A DNA stretch of 64,000 bases from the NCBI GenBank assembly GCA_016713225.1, contig JADJPO010000001.1, positions 868,001-932,000 on the forward strand, written 5' to 3'. Below the pieces are notes generated by a model. It was not told the DNA's origin, made no database searches, and saw only the letters and a list, made by a program, of their open reading frames with translations. This DNA comes from Kineosporiaceae bacterium (GTDB taxonomy: Bacteria; Actinomycetota; Actinomycetes; Actinomycetales; Kineosporiaceae). This document shows, piece by piece, positions 1 to 8,973 of the stretch (position 1 is the first letter of the stretch; every line of letters starts with the position of its first letter). The position numbers and the translations under genes were made by a program.

Positions 1-455
1 CGATGGAGCACCCGCGCATCGTGCGCGCGGTGCTGGACGGCCTGCACCGGCGCGGGCTGCCGCCGCACCTGCTCAAGGTGGAGTTGACCGAGAACAGCTT
101 CCTGTCCTCACTGCCCGGTGGTGAGAAGGCGCTGCAGAAGCTGATCGCCAACCAGATCCCGGTCGGGATCGACGACTTCGGCACCGGGTACTCGGCGCTG
201 GCCTACCTGACCCGGTTCGAGCTCGACTTCATGAAGATCGACCGCTCGTTCGTGGCGTCGGTGGGGCAGGACGCCCGCGCGGATGCCGTGGTCACCGCCA
301 TCGTGGCGTTGGCCCACGCCCATCGGATGAAGGTCACCGCCGAGGGCGTCGAGACCCCGCGTCAGGCCCGGCGGCTGCGCGAGATCGGCTGTGACTTCGC
401 CCAGGGCTTCCACTTCGGACGGCCGGGCGACGCCAGTCGCATCCTGCGCGGCTGA
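1..455 (+). CDS. EAL-domain c-di-GMP phosphodiesterase, C-terminal part
   Basis: The reading frame is open from the window edge, so the N-terminus and any sensor or GGDEF domain lie upstream. What is visible is the second half of an EAL domain, which hydrolyses the second messenger c-di-GMP. The glutamate of the VELTEN segment, the IDDFGTGYSAL metal-binding loop, the MKIDRSFV lysine/aspartate segment, AEGVE and the closing GCDFAQGFHFGRP segment are all present. The domain therefore looks catalytically competent rather than degenerate. It ends shortly after the EAL fold, so EAL is the last domain. The next gene, on the same strand 150 bp downstream, is a phosphatase of the type often found in signalling clusters. 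Confidence 0.85.
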   Translation, partial: MEHPRIVRAVLDGLHRRGLPPHLLKVELTENSFLSSLPGGEKALQKLIANQIPVGIDDFGTGYSALAYLTRFELDFMKIDRSFVASVGQDARADAVVTAIVALAHAHRMKVTAEGVETPRQARRLREIGCDFAQGFHFGRPGDASRILRG

Positions 456-605
456 CCCGCGCCAGGCCTCTGCTTCCAGGTGTCGACGAGCGGCCCACGC
501 CGGGCCGGGCCATCTGGGGCCACCTGCCCGTCAACGGCCGGTTCCGCTCGGCTACCGTGAATCGATTCAGAGACATGAAGTCCTCACCGGCTGGGCGGGA
601 GGTGC

Positions 606-2459
606 ATGACCAGGAACGTCTTCATTGCGGCCGGCCTACTCATCGGTGGCGCGGCCTACCTCGCCATGGCTGCTTACGTGTGGCGTCAGCGGCGGGCGCC
701 GGCGGCGTACGCCCTCTTCGTGGCGCTGGTGGCCAGCTTTGTCTTCTCAGCCGGCTACGCCATCGAGACCACCACGAGGCAAACCGGTCCGGCAACCTTC
801 TGGTCGACCGTGAAGTATGTCGGGATCGGGACTCTGATCCCCGCGCTGCTGGCCTTCGCCGTGGAGTACACCGGTCAAGGTCGCCACCTGACGACGCGCG
901 CGCTGGCTCTGCTCGCGTTGGAGCCGCTGGTTGTGGTGGTGATTCTCAGTGTGCCCCAGCTGCACTCCCTGATGCTCGTCTACAACCCGAAGACCATGAA
1001 GGTCAACACCGATTGGCCTTTGGCGGAGCCCGGGCCGTTGTTCTACGCCCACTCGGCCTACAGCTACGTCGTGCTGGTCAGTGCCTTGTCCCTGCTGGTC
1101 TGGCGGTTGGCCCGGCTGGCTCGGCCGTACCGCCGTCCGGCGGGCATCGTGATCGTCGCCGCCCTCACCCCGCTGGCCGGCAATGCGCTCTATCTCAAGG
1201 GCGTGGTGTACACCGATCCGACGCCGTTCCTGTTCGTGCTGCTCATGGTGGTGCTGGTCTGGGGCTTCTTCCGGGTGGGGCTGCTCGACCTGGTGCCGAT
1301 CGCCCGCAGCGCCGTGATGGAGCAGATGTCCGACGCGGTGATGGTGCTGGACGCCTACAACCGGGTGATCGACTCCAATCCCGCCGCCACCGGCCTGCTC
1401 GGCCTTCCGCGTTCCCAGATCGTCGGACGCTACGTGACGGCGTTGCTGCCCCCGCTGGCCGGCCCGGTCGAGGCGCATCGCCCCGGCATCTCGCGCCAGG
1501 AGGAGATCTCGACCACCGCCGACCACCTCGGCCGACCCGGCCACACCGCGATCCACCTCGCCGTCCAGCTCAGCTCGCTGACCGACCGCACCGGGCAGGA
1601 GGCCGGCCGGCTCATGGTCTTGCGTGACGTCACCCAGCGCACCGAGACCGAGCGCCGGTTGCGCGAACTGCTGGACGCCGAGACCCACCTGGCGACGGTG
1701 CTGCAGACCAGCCTGCGGCCGGCGTCCCTGCCGGCCGTGCCGAGGGTCCACCTGGCGGCGCGATCGTTGCCGGCCGGGCAGGGAACCCAGGTCAGCGGCG
1801 ACTTCTACGACGTTCACCAGGCACTGGGTGGGGATTGGGCCTTCGTGCTCGGTGACGTCGCGGGCAAGGGCGTTCACGCCGCCGTGGTCACCTCCATGGC
1901 GCGGTACACCGCCCGAACCCTGAGCGCGCAGGGCTGGGGTCCGAAACAAGTGATCGAGCAGCTCAACCAGGCCCTGCTGGTGGAGGCCGAGCCGGAGCGG
2001 TTCTGCACCGTCGTCTACGGCAGGATCGGCGAACTCGACGATGGGGACCCGATCGCGCCGTCGCGGCTCGGGGTACGGCTCACCGTGGCTCTGGGGGGTC
2101 ATCCGGCGCCCCTGGTGCGCCGCACCGACGGGCGGATCGAGGCGATCGGGCGCAGCGGCACCGCGCTGGGCATCCTGCCTTTGGTCGACATCGAAGAGGT
2201 GAGCGTCGATCTGGCACCCGGTGAGGTCATGGTCGCCTACACCGACGGGGTCACCGAGGCGCGGCGCGGCGGGGTCGAGTTCGGCGAGGAGCGGCTGGCC
2301 TGGACCCTGGCCTCGGCGGCCTCCGGCTTGCGCGGGCACACCGGCCAGGCGGCGGCGGCTCTGCTGGCCGATGCGGTCGCCGATCAGGTGGTCGACGCCG
2401 TCACCGACTTCAGCGAGAACCGCGACGACATCGCCGTCCTGGTGCTGGCCGTGGCCTGA
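606..2459 (+). CDS. Membrane PAS-SpoIIE (PP2C-type) serine phosphatase
   Basis: This 617-residue protein begins with about 230 residues of hydrophobic helices, roughly seven or eight membrane segments resembling the histidine-kinase 7TM sensor module. A PAS domain follows at about 237-345, then a short coiled linker, then a SpoIIE/RsbU-type PP2C phosphatase at about 370-615. The metal-binding phosphatase motifs are present: SGDFYDVH near 395, GDVAGKGVHAAVV near 416, GGHPAPLV near 497, YTDGVTEAR near 545 and DDIAVLV near 607. Such proteins usually dephosphorylate an anti-sigma antagonist in a partner-switching pathway, but no antagonist or anti-sigma kinase is nearby. The start at 606 directly follows a GGGAGGTGC stretch that can serve as ribosome-binding site. 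The ligand sensed is unknown. Confidence 0.88.
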   Translation: MTRNVFIAAGLLIGGAAYLAMAAYVWRQRRAPAAYALFVALVASFVFSAGYAIETTTRQTGPATFWSTVKYVGIGTLIPALLAFAVEYTGQGRHLTTRALALLALEPLVVVVILSVPQLHSLMLVYNPKTMKVNTDWPLAEPGPLFYAHSAYSYVVLVSALSLLVWRLARLARPYRRPAGIVIVAALTPLAGNALYLKGVVYTDPTPFLFVLLMVVLVWGFFRVGLLDLVPIARSAVMEQMSDAVMVLDAYNRVIDSNPAATGLLGLPRSQIVGRYVTALLPPLAGPVEAHRPGISRQEEISTTADHLGRPGHTAIHLAVQLSSLTDRTGQEAGRLMVLRDVTQRTETERRLRELLDAETHLATVLQTSLRPASLPAVPRVHLAARSLPAGQGTQVSGDFYDVHQALGGDWAFVLGDVAGKGVHAAVVTSMARYTARTLSAQGWGPKQVIEQLNQALLVEAEPERFCTVVYGRIGELDDGDPIAPSRLGVRLTVALGGHPAPLVRRTDGRIEAIGRSGTALGILPLVDIEEVSVDLAPGEVMVAYTDGVTEARRGGVEFGEERLAWTLASAASGLRGHTGQAAAALLADAVADQVVDAVTDFSENRDDIAVLVLAVA

Positions 2460-2479
2460 GCGCTCGCCGAGGCACGCTC

Positions 2480-3919
2480 TCAGCCGTTGAACATCGACCA
2501 ACCACCGTGGGAGCCGGGCGGTTCCAGCTCCGGGGAGGTCGGCGCACTGCCCAACAGCACCCGGGTCAGCCGCTCGTCGTCGGCGAGCATCTCGTCCAGA
2601 GCGGCGGCCAACTGAGCGTCGTCCACGTCTCGGTCGGCATCGGCCGCCAGCAGCACGGCGCGCCGGGTCAGCTCCTTGAAGAAGCTGGCCGTCACACCCT
2701 CACTGCGCGCCGCGGCGGCGTCCAGGGCGTCGGGTGTCACCGGCAGTCCCCGGGCGTACAGATCCAGCAACCGGCGCCGGGAGGCGTGGTCGGGCAACGG
2801 CACCTCGGCGGCGAGGTCGACGCGTCCGGGGCGCTGGCTCAGCGCCGACTCCAAGAGATCGGCGCGGTTGGTGGTCAACACGAAGGCGACGTCCGCATCG
2901 CTGCTCAGCCCGTCCATGGCATCCAGCAGCGTGAACAACAACGGCTGCGGTCCCAGGTGCATCTCGCGGTGCTCGGCGATCAGGTCGACGTCCTCCATCA
3001 CGACGATCGCCGGCTGCAACGCCTGGGCCAGTTGGGTGGCCTCGGCGACCAGGCCGAGTGCGTTGCCGGCCAGCACCACCGAGGTGACCTCGGGCAGCCG
3101 GCTGAGCAGGTAGCGCACGGTGTGGGTCTTGCCGGTTCCGGGTGGGCCGTAGAGCAGGAGCCCGCGCTTGAGGTGCTGACCCGCGGCGCGCAGCCGCTCG
3201 CGGTGACGAGCCGTCCCGGCGACGTGTCGCTCCAGCCGGACCAGCGCGCCGTCCGGCAGCACGACATCGGCCGCGGCGACGTCGGGGCGGGGCAGGAAGG
3301 CGATGCCGCCGGCGCTCGGACCGTACATGGCGTCGGTCAAGCCGAAGCCGAGCACCTTGCCGCGGTAGACGCTGCGCTCGACCATCAACGCCCGGACGTC
3401 GGCCAGCAGGGCCTCGCTGACCGGCTCGGCCGCGACCACCTCGAGCGAGGTGGTGCCACCGAACTGCGGCTGGATGCGCCGCTGGTAGGCCGCCACCGGG
3501 ACGCCGTCGTAGCGGAACAGGTGGATCCCCATCCCCACGGCCTCGCGAGAGGTGTCGGGCCCGGTCTCGAGCCGGGTGCGATCGACCGCCCCGACGGGGG
3601 TGCTCCACTGCCCGCGTTCGGCGAGCAGATCGCCCATGGTCTGGTGATGGCGCTGGTCGCCGCCGCCGACACCGATCACCTCGCCGCCGCCGTGCTGCTC
3701 GACCAGGGCGGCCATTGCGATGTCGAGATTGACGAACTGGTGCGGGGGAATGTCGAGGCGTACCACCGGCAGTTCGGCGGGAGGCCGCCCGAGGTGGCTC
3801 TGCAAGGTGGTGGTGAGCTTCGGCCCGGCCTCGCCCTGACCCTGCGCCCGGACCGCCTCCAGGGCTTCGTCCATGAACTGCTGGATCGTGGTCATCACCG
3901 ACCAGGTGCGCTCGTCCAT
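2480..3919 (-). CDS. AAA-family ATPase with an N-terminal extension
   Basis: This 479-residue protein has a single AAA module in its C-terminal half. Walker A is GPPGTGKT at 258-265, Walker B is VVMEDVD around 306-312, the sensor-1 asparagine is in TTNR near 351, and candidate arginine fingers lie in SQRPGRVD near 363-366. The first 240 residues match no family I recognise and may be a substrate or adaptor domain. The arrangement is typical of actinobacterial single-AAA ATPases that remodel or unfold proteins. The gene converges with the SpoIIE phosphatase, 20 bp away, and is divergent from the SDR-like gene, sharing about 50 bp of promoter space. The specific client is unknown. Confidence 0.8.
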   Translation of the reverse strand: MDERTWSVMTTIQQFMDEALEAVRAQGQGEAGPKLTTTLQSHLGRPPAELPVVRLDIPPHQFVNLDIAMAALVEQHGGGEVIGVGGGDQRHHQTMGDLLAERGQWSTPVGAVDRTRLETGPDTSREAVGMGIHLFRYDGVPVAAYQRRIQPQFGGTTSLEVVAAEPVSEALLADVRALMVERSVYRGKVLGFGLTDAMYGPSAGGIAFLPRPDVAAADVVLPDGALVRLERHVAGTARHRERLRAAGQHLKRGLLLYGPPGTGKTHTVRYLLSRLPEVTSVVLAGNALGLVAEATQLAQALQPAIVVMEDVDLIAEHREMHLGPQPLLFTLLDAMDGLSSDADVAFVLTTNRADLLESALSQRPGRVDLAAEVPLPDHASRRRLLDLYARGLPVTPDALDAAAARSEGVTASFFKELTRRAVLLAADADRDVDDAQLAAALDEMLADDERLTRVLLGSAPTSPELEPPGSHGGWSMFNG

Positions 3920-3971
3920 CTCTCGACCGTACCGCCGCCGTGATCTTCGGGCATCGGGTTACCGTGGCCGG

Positions 3972-5561
3972 GTGCCCCAGGCTTCCCGGTCGACCGACGC
4001 CCCGCGTCGGCAGCGCCCCCACCCGCCCCGCCCCGAGCTGCCGCTGGACGGCGTGCGGCCAGCTCCGCTGGACGAGGCCGGGCCGCCCGATGCGGCGACC
4101 GGCGTCGCGCGGGTGAACGCCGACGACATGGCGCGCGCGCTCGCGGTGCTGGCCGCGGTGCACGAGTTACCGCCCGATCACGCCGACGCCGTGGCGATCC
4201 GCCGGGCGACGGCCTCGATCTACAAGCAGTACAAGCAGGACCGGCGGACGGCGCGCCGTGAGGCGGTCTCGTCCGCCGACCGGGCGGTGCTCCAGGCGAC
4301 GGCCACGGGGAGCCCGCAACGGATCGACGACGAGACCGCGGGCATCCCGCTGGTCTCCAGCGCACCGGGCGCCACCGCGGGGGAGTACGTCAAGGCCCGA
4401 CCCTGCTACATCTGCAAGCAGCACTACACCGTCGTCGACGCCTTCTACCACCAGCTCTGCCCCGAGTGCGCCGCGATGAGTCACGAGAAGCGCACGGCGA
4501 GAACGGATCTGACCGGCCGACGAGCGCTGCTGACCGGAGGTCGGGCCAAGATCGGCATGTATATCGCGCTGAGGTTGCTGCGGGACGGCGCGCACACCAC
4601 GATCACCACCCGGTTCCCCCATGACGCCGCGCGGCGCTTCGCTGCGTGCGAGGACGCCGCGGACTGGATGCATCGGCTGCGCATCGTCGGCATCGACCTG
4701 CGTGACCCCTCGCAGGTGGTCTCGTTGGCCGAGACCGTCTCGGCGGCAGGGCCGTTGGACATCATCATCAACAATGCGGCCCAGACGGTGCGGCGCTCGC
4801 CGGGCTCGTACTCGGCGTTGGTGGCGGGTGAGGCCCAGCCGCTGGAGCCGGAGCTGCTGGCCCGGGGCACCGAGGTGCTCACCTTCGACCGGATCAGTGA
4901 GGCGCATCCCGCTGCCCTGGCCGGTTCGCTCGCCGCCCATCAGCAACCCCATGTGCCCCAGGGTGTCTCGGCCGATGACTGGTCTCGGATGGCGATGGTG
5001 GCGGGGTCGGCCTCGCTGGCTCGCCACGAGAGCGGAACGGCGGTGGACGCCGGGGGGTTGCTGCCCGATGTCACCGACGTCAACAGCTGGACCCAGGTGG
5101 TCGGTCAGGTGGACGCGCTCGAACTGCTCGAGGTGCAGCTGTGCAACCAGACCGCGCCGTTCATCCTCGTCAGCATGCTGCGCCCGGCGCTCGCGGCGTC
5201 CTCGGCCGCGCGCCGGTACATCGTCAACGTCTCGGCCATGGAGGGGGTGTTCGGTCGCGGGTACAAGGGGCCGGGGCATCCGCACACCAACATGGCCAAG
5301 GCGGCACTCAACATGATGGTGCGTACCAGTGCCGCCGAGTTGTTCGAGGCCGATCGCATCCTGATGACCGCGGTGGACACCGGGTGGATCACCGATGAAC
5401 GGCCGCATCACACGAAGATCCGGCTGGCGCAGGAGGGCTTTCACGCCCCCCTCGACCTGGTGGACGGCGCGGCTCGGGTGTACGACCCGATCGTGCAGGG
5501 GGAGGCCGGTGTGGATCTGTACGGGGTCTTCCTCAAGGACTATCGCCCCCATCGGTGGTGA
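3972..5561 (+). CDS. SDR-like Rossmann protein with N-terminal CxxC zinc motif
   Basis: I place the start at GTG 3972, because an upstream in-frame ATG would run into the divergent AAA gene. This gives 529 residues. A Pro/Arg-rich lead and helical stretch precede a CYIC...CPEC pair (about residues 146 and 166) that looks like a zinc ribbon. A short-chain dehydrogenase fold follows, with LTGGRAKIG for dinucleotide binding and NNAAQT in the core. In the active-site region the serine (NVSAMEG) and lysine (MAKAAL) are present. The residue four before the lysine, normally tyrosine, reads as threonine. A large insertion sits between NNAAQT and the active site. Either the chemistry is atypical or the protein is a non-enzymatic nucleotide binder. 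The fold is clear; the function is not known. Confidence 0.8.
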   Translation: MPQASRSTDAPRRQRPHPPRPELPLDGVRPAPLDEAGPPDAATGVARVNADDMARALAVLAAVHELPPDHADAVAIRRATASIYKQYKQDRRTARREAVSSADRAVLQATATGSPQRIDDETAGIPLVSSAPGATAGEYVKARPCYICKQHYTVVDAFYHQLCPECAAMSHEKRTARTDLTGRRALLTGGRAKIGMYIALRLLRDGAHTTITTRFPHDAARRFAACEDAADWMHRLRIVGIDLRDPSQVVSLAETVSAAGPLDIIINNAAQTVRRSPGSYSALVAGEAQPLEPELLARGTEVLTFDRISEAHPAALAGSLAAHQQPHVPQGVSADDWSRMAMVAGSASLARHESGTAVDAGGLLPDVTDVNSWTQVVGQVDALELLEVQLCNQTAPFILVSMLRPALAASSAARRYIVNVSAMEGVFGRGYKGPGHPHTNMAKAALNMMVRTSAAELFEADRILMTAVDTGWITDERPHHTKIRLAQEGFHAPLDLVDGAARVYDPIVQGEAGVDLYGVFLKDYRPHRW

Positions 5562-5863
5562 GGCCGGCCGAGCGTTCGGCCGTGACGGCCACCGGCGTAA
5601 CGGCCGGGTGGACTTTTCCGCCGAACGTCCGAGGGGGACTCTCTTCGATCCGTTAAACACTCCCAGTAATGTCTCAATTACAGAAAGTTGATAGGCCCTC
5701 CGACCAGGGGGCGTGGCGCCCGGGTAGGGCGCCCCTGAGACCACGGTCGGCGGCGGCGGCCCCCGACGCCCGCCGCCGACCGTGCCCGTTGGCGCGACCG
5801 CCTCCCAGCCGGCACTCAGGTTCCATCCATGGGATGCCCAGGTCGATGATCGAGGATCACGCC
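5562..5863. other. Intergenic region before the glycosyltransferase gene
   Basis: About 300 bp without a supported gene. It holds a smaller GC-rich dyad around 5711-5735 (GGCGCC elements) and the large perfect hairpin listed separately at 5742-5784. The open frame that runs through it upstream of 5864 is arginine/proline-rich and has no ribosome-binding site, so I do not treat it as coding. The sequence TTAAACACTCCCAGTAATG around 5653-5671 is unusually AT-rich for this genome and could hold promoter elements. Confidence 0.5.
5742..5784. terminator. Perfect 15-bp stem hairpin (terminator or leader structure)
   Basis: CACGGTCGGCGGCGG at 5742-5756 is exactly complementary to CCGCCGCCGACCGTG at 5770-5784, with a 13-nt loop. 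It lies 181 bp after the SDR-like gene and 80 bp before the glycosyltransferase start. There is no T-run on either side. It could be a GC-rich terminator for the upstream gene, common in high-GC bacteria, or a structured leader of the next gene. Confidence 0.6.
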
Positions 5864-7840
5864 ATGTCTCTGGTCGACCAGGCGGCTGCAGTCGACGAGC
5901 CCGCAGCCCCCCTGCCGCCGTCCTCACCTGGTCGAACCCGCTGGGAGCGCCCCGCCCTGGCCGGGCTGCTGCTCGGCGCATCGGTGTTGCACCTGTGGGG
6001 GCTCAGTGCCTCCGGTTGGGCCAACTCCTTCTACGCCGCCGCCGTTCAGGCCGGGTCGGTGAGCTGGCGATCGTTCTTCTTCGTGGCCGCGGATGCCGGC
6101 AATTCGATCTCGATCGACAAGACGCCGCTGTCGCTGTGGGTGATGGCGCTGTCGGCGCGGCTGTTCGGCATGAACTCCTGGAGCATGCTCGCGCCGCAGG
6201 CCGTGATGGGGGTGGCCTCGACCGCGCTGGTGTACGCGACGGTGCGCCGCTGGTTCACTCCGGCGGCGGCCCTGCTCGCCGGTGCCGTGATGGCGCTGAC
6301 ACCGGTCGCCGTGGTGATGTTCCGGTTCAACAACCCCGATGCGCTGCTCACCCTGCTGTTGATCGGTTCGGTGTATGCCATCGTCCGAGCCCTCGAGCAG
6401 GCGAGCACGCGCTGGGTGTTACTGGGCGGCGTCCTGGTGGGGTTGGCCTTCCTGACCAAGATGCTGCAGGCGTTCCTCGTGCTCCCGGCGCTGGTGCTGG
6501 TCTATCTGGTCTGTGCACCGACCTCGATGCGGCGCCGGCTGGTGCAGCTGCTCGGAGCCTTCGCCGCGATGGTGGTCGCTGGTGGGTGGTGGGTGGCGGC
6601 GATCGAGCTGATCCCGGCGAGCGCCCGGCCCTATGTCGGTGGCTCGGAGCACAACAGCCTGCTGGAGCTGGTGTTCGGCTTCAACGGGCTGGGCCGGCTC
6701 AACGGTGACGAGGCCGGCGGACCGGGGGGTATGCCGGGCGGAGGTGGCGGCCCCGGTGGCGGCATGTGGGGCGCCACGGGAGCGCTGCGGATGTTCCAGT
6801 CGGGCAGCGGAGGTCAGGTGTCGTGGCTGCTGCCCGCGGCCCTGGTGCTGCTGGTGGCAGGACTGTGGCTACGAGGACGGTCGCCGCGCACCGACCGGCT
6901 GCGGGCGGCCTATCTGCTGTGGGGCGGCTACCTCCTGGTGCACCTGGTGGTGTTCAGCTTCATGGCCGGGATCTATCACGACTACTACACGATCACCCTT
7001 GCGCCGGGCATCGCCGCTCTGGTGGGGATGGGCGTCACCGATCTGTGGCGGATCGTCGACCCCACCCGCCGCGGGGAGCTGGCTGCCGTCCTGCTGGCCG
7101 TGATCCTCGCGGGGACGGTGACCTGGGCCTGGGTGCTCTGGGGGCGCAGCCCCCAGTTCTACCCGGTGGCGCGCGCCGCGGTGATCTTCTTCGGCCTGCT
7201 GCTGGCGGTGGCGGTGGCGGCGATGGCCTGGCTGCGCACGCGGTTCGGCAGGCGGGTGGCGGCCGTGGTGGTGGGGGCGTCGGTTCTGGCCGCGCTGGCC
7301 GGGCCGGCCGCCTACTCGCTGCAGACCGTGTCGACCGGGCACCGCGGATCGATCCCGACGGCCGGGCCGCCGGTGGCCGGTGCCTCCGGCCCGTTCGCGC
7401 GGGGTGGTCCCGGCGGAGCTGCTCGACCCGGCCCGCCCGGTGGCGATGGTCTGCAGACCGAGACGGTGGACGCCGCGCTGGTCGCCGCCCTGCGCCAGGA
7501 CGCCTCGTCGTTCACCTGGGTGGCCGCCGCCGTCGGGTCGCAGGCAGCTGCCGGGCCACAGTTGGCCACCGGTCTACCGGTGATGTCGATCGGTGGATTC
7601 GGCGGCAATGACCCGTCACCGACCCTGGCGGCCTTTCAGGAGCAGGTCGCGCAGAAGCGGATCCACTACTTCATCAGTGGTGGAGGTGGTCCGGGTGGAG
7701 GCGGTCCGGGTGGAGGTGGCGGTAGATCCGGTCCAGGCGGCAGCGCGTCGTCCCAGATCTCGGCCTGGGTGCAGGCCACCTTCCCCGCGGCCAGGATCGG
7801 CTCCGTCACGGTCCACGACCTCACCCGGGCCGCCTCGTGA
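5864..7840 (+). CDS. GT39/ArnT-like membrane glycosyltransferase with Gly-rich loops
   Basis: This 658-residue polytopic membrane protein has a dolichyl/polyprenyl-phosphate-sugar mannosyltransferase-like layout. There are about ten or more hydrophobic helices, and a conserved early periplasmic segment (SISIDKTPLSLW, near residue 85) in the position of the acidic catalytic loop of GT39/GT83 enzymes. Two glycine/proline-rich low-complexity stretches, near residues 285-302 and 605-625, lie in extracytoplasmic loops and are seen in actinobacterial relatives. These enzymes move a sugar from a lipid carrier to a protein or envelope glycan outside the membrane; the acceptor is unknown. I chose ATG 5864 because GAGG lies 8 bp upstream. 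An in-frame extension to 5669 crosses the hairpin and looks non-coding. Confidence 0.85.
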   Translation: MSLVDQAAAVDEPAAPLPPSSPGRTRWERPALAGLLLGASVLHLWGLSASGWANSFYAAAVQAGSVSWRSFFFVAADAGNSISIDKTPLSLWVMALSARLFGMNSWSMLAPQAVMGVASTALVYATVRRWFTPAAALLAGAVMALTPVAVVMFRFNNPDALLTLLLIGSVYAIVRALEQASTRWVLLGGVLVGLAFLTKMLQAFLVLPALVLVYLVCAPTSMRRRLVQLLGAFAAMVVAGGWWVAAIELIPASARPYVGGSEHNSLLELVFGFNGLGRLNGDEAGGPGGMPGGGGGPGGGMWGATGALRMFQSGSGGQVSWLLPAALVLLVAGLWLRGRSPRTDRLRAAYLLWGGYLLVHLVVFSFMAGIYHDYYTITLAPGIAALVGMGVTDLWRIVDPTRRGELAAVLLAVILAGTVTWAWVLWGRSPQFYPVARAAVIFFGLLLAVAVAAMAWLRTRFGRRVAAVVVGASVLAALAGPAAYSLQTVSTGHRGSIPTAGPPVAGASGPFARGGPGGAARPGPPGGDGLQTETVDAALVAALRQDASSFTWVAAAVGSQAAAGPQLATGLPVMSIGGFGGNDPSPTLAAFQEQVAQKRIHYFISGGGGPGGGGPGGGGGRSGPGGSASSQISAWVQATFPAARIGSVTVHDLTRAAS

Positions 7841-7928
7841 CCGGCGTGAACCATGGGCCGGATCCTGTCGCGTCGGCCACGCCCGGTAGCGTTGGCCTGC
7901 ATCCCGTCTTCGACCGTTCGAGGTTCTC

Positions 7929-8957
7929 GTGAGTTCTGGCCGCCGTCGCCGCATCGATCATTCCGCCGCCCGGTTGCTGGGCTGCCTCGTCGTGGGTGCC
8001 GCCGCGCTCAGTGCCTGCGGTGGTGGTTCCGACACGAAGACGGCGTCTTCGTCGTCGGCCGCCTCGGCTTCGGCGAGCGCCTCGGCATCTGAGTCCGTCG
8101 ACTCGTCGGCCGCGCCCACGGTGCCCGCGGTCACCGGCCCGGTGCGCGAGACCAAGGTCGGCGTGAAGGTCACCGGCGACTTCGGGCAGAAGCCGGCGCT
8201 CACGGTTCCCGCATCGGCCGCTCCGACCACCCTGCGCGTCGAGCAGCTGGTCACCGGTTCCGGCGCCACGGTGGCCACGGGGCAGACCCTGGTGGCCAAC
8301 TACCTGGGCCAGACCTGGAAGCCCAAGGACGGCAAGGTCAACATCTTCGACAACTCCTATGACCGCAAGGCCCCGGCCTCGTTCCAGATCGGCACTGGGA
8401 GCGTCATCAAGGGCTGGGACACCGGTCTGGTCGGCCAGAAGATCGGCTCTCGGGTGCTGTTGTCGATCCCCGCGGCCGAGGCCTATGGAGCGAGCCCGGC
8501 AGCCGACAACCCGTTGGCCGGCGAGCCGTTGCTGTTCGTGGTCGACATCGTGGGCGCCGTCGACGCCAAGGCCGGTGCCTCCGGCACCGCGGTGAAGCCG
8601 CCTGCCGGCTACCCGAGCGTCACCTCGGTCGCCGGCAAGGAACCCCAGATCACCTCGGTGAAGGGTGTCACGGCCTCCTCGACCAGTCGGTCCACGTTGC
8701 TCATCAAGGGAACCGGGCCGACGATCGACCCGAAGAAGTCGCTGGCGCTGCAGTTCATCCAGACCGACACGGCCACCGGCAAGCAGACCCAGACCACCTG
8801 GGGCAAGGGCGTCGAGGTGGTACCCGCCGAGCAGGTCTTCACGGTCGCCGAGGCCCTGAAGGGAGCGCGGGTCGGCAGCCGGGCGGTCGTCGTCACGGCG
8901 GCGGCCGCGGGGTCGGAAAGCCTCGTCGTGGTCGTCGACGTGGTGGCTCAGTTCTGA
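7929..8957 (+). CDS. FKBP-type peptidyl-prolyl isomerase lipoprotein
   Basis: 342 residues, starting with a basic n-region, a hydrophobic helix and the lipobox LSAC (Cys about 30), so the protein should be lipid-anchored outside the membrane. A Ser/Ala-rich linker follows. A canonical FKBP domain sits at about 105-215, with the FDNSYDR, GTGSVIKGWDTGL, AAEAYG and LLFVVDI segments typical of the fold. The last 100 residues repeat the FKBP outline in degenerate form, without the conserved active-site aromatics. The likely role is catalysing X-Pro isomerisation during folding of exported proteins. It is monocistronic or co-transcribed with the oxidoreductase that begins 16 bp later. Confidence 0.9.
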   Translation: MSSGRRRRIDHSAARLLGCLVVGAAALSACGGGSDTKTASSSSAASASASASASESVDSSAAPTVPAVTGPVRETKVGVKVTGDFGQKPALTVPASAAPTTLRVEQLVTGSGATVATGQTLVANYLGQTWKPKDGKVNIFDNSYDRKAPASFQIGTGSVIKGWDTGLVGQKIGSRVLLSIPAAEAYGASPAADNPLAGEPLLFVVDIVGAVDAKAGASGTAVKPPAGYPSVTSVAGKEPQITSVKGVTASSTSRSTLLIKGTGPTIDPKKSLALQFIQTDTATGKQTQTTWGKGVEVVPAEQVFTVAEALKGARVGSRAVVVTAAAAGSESLVVVVDVVAQF

Positions 8958-8973
8958 CGCCCGGCAGCCCGGG

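Noticed and set aside
747..2501. 584-codon minus-strand open frame opposite the SpoIIE phosphatase gene
   Set aside because: It is a GC-rich shadow of the real gene: rich in Arg/Gly/His/Gln without domains, while the plus strand has clear PAS and PP2C motifs.
2507..3943. 478-codon plus-strand open frame opposite the AAA ATPase gene
   Set aside because: No recognisable motif and a composition typical of antisense frames; Walker motifs are on the minus strand.
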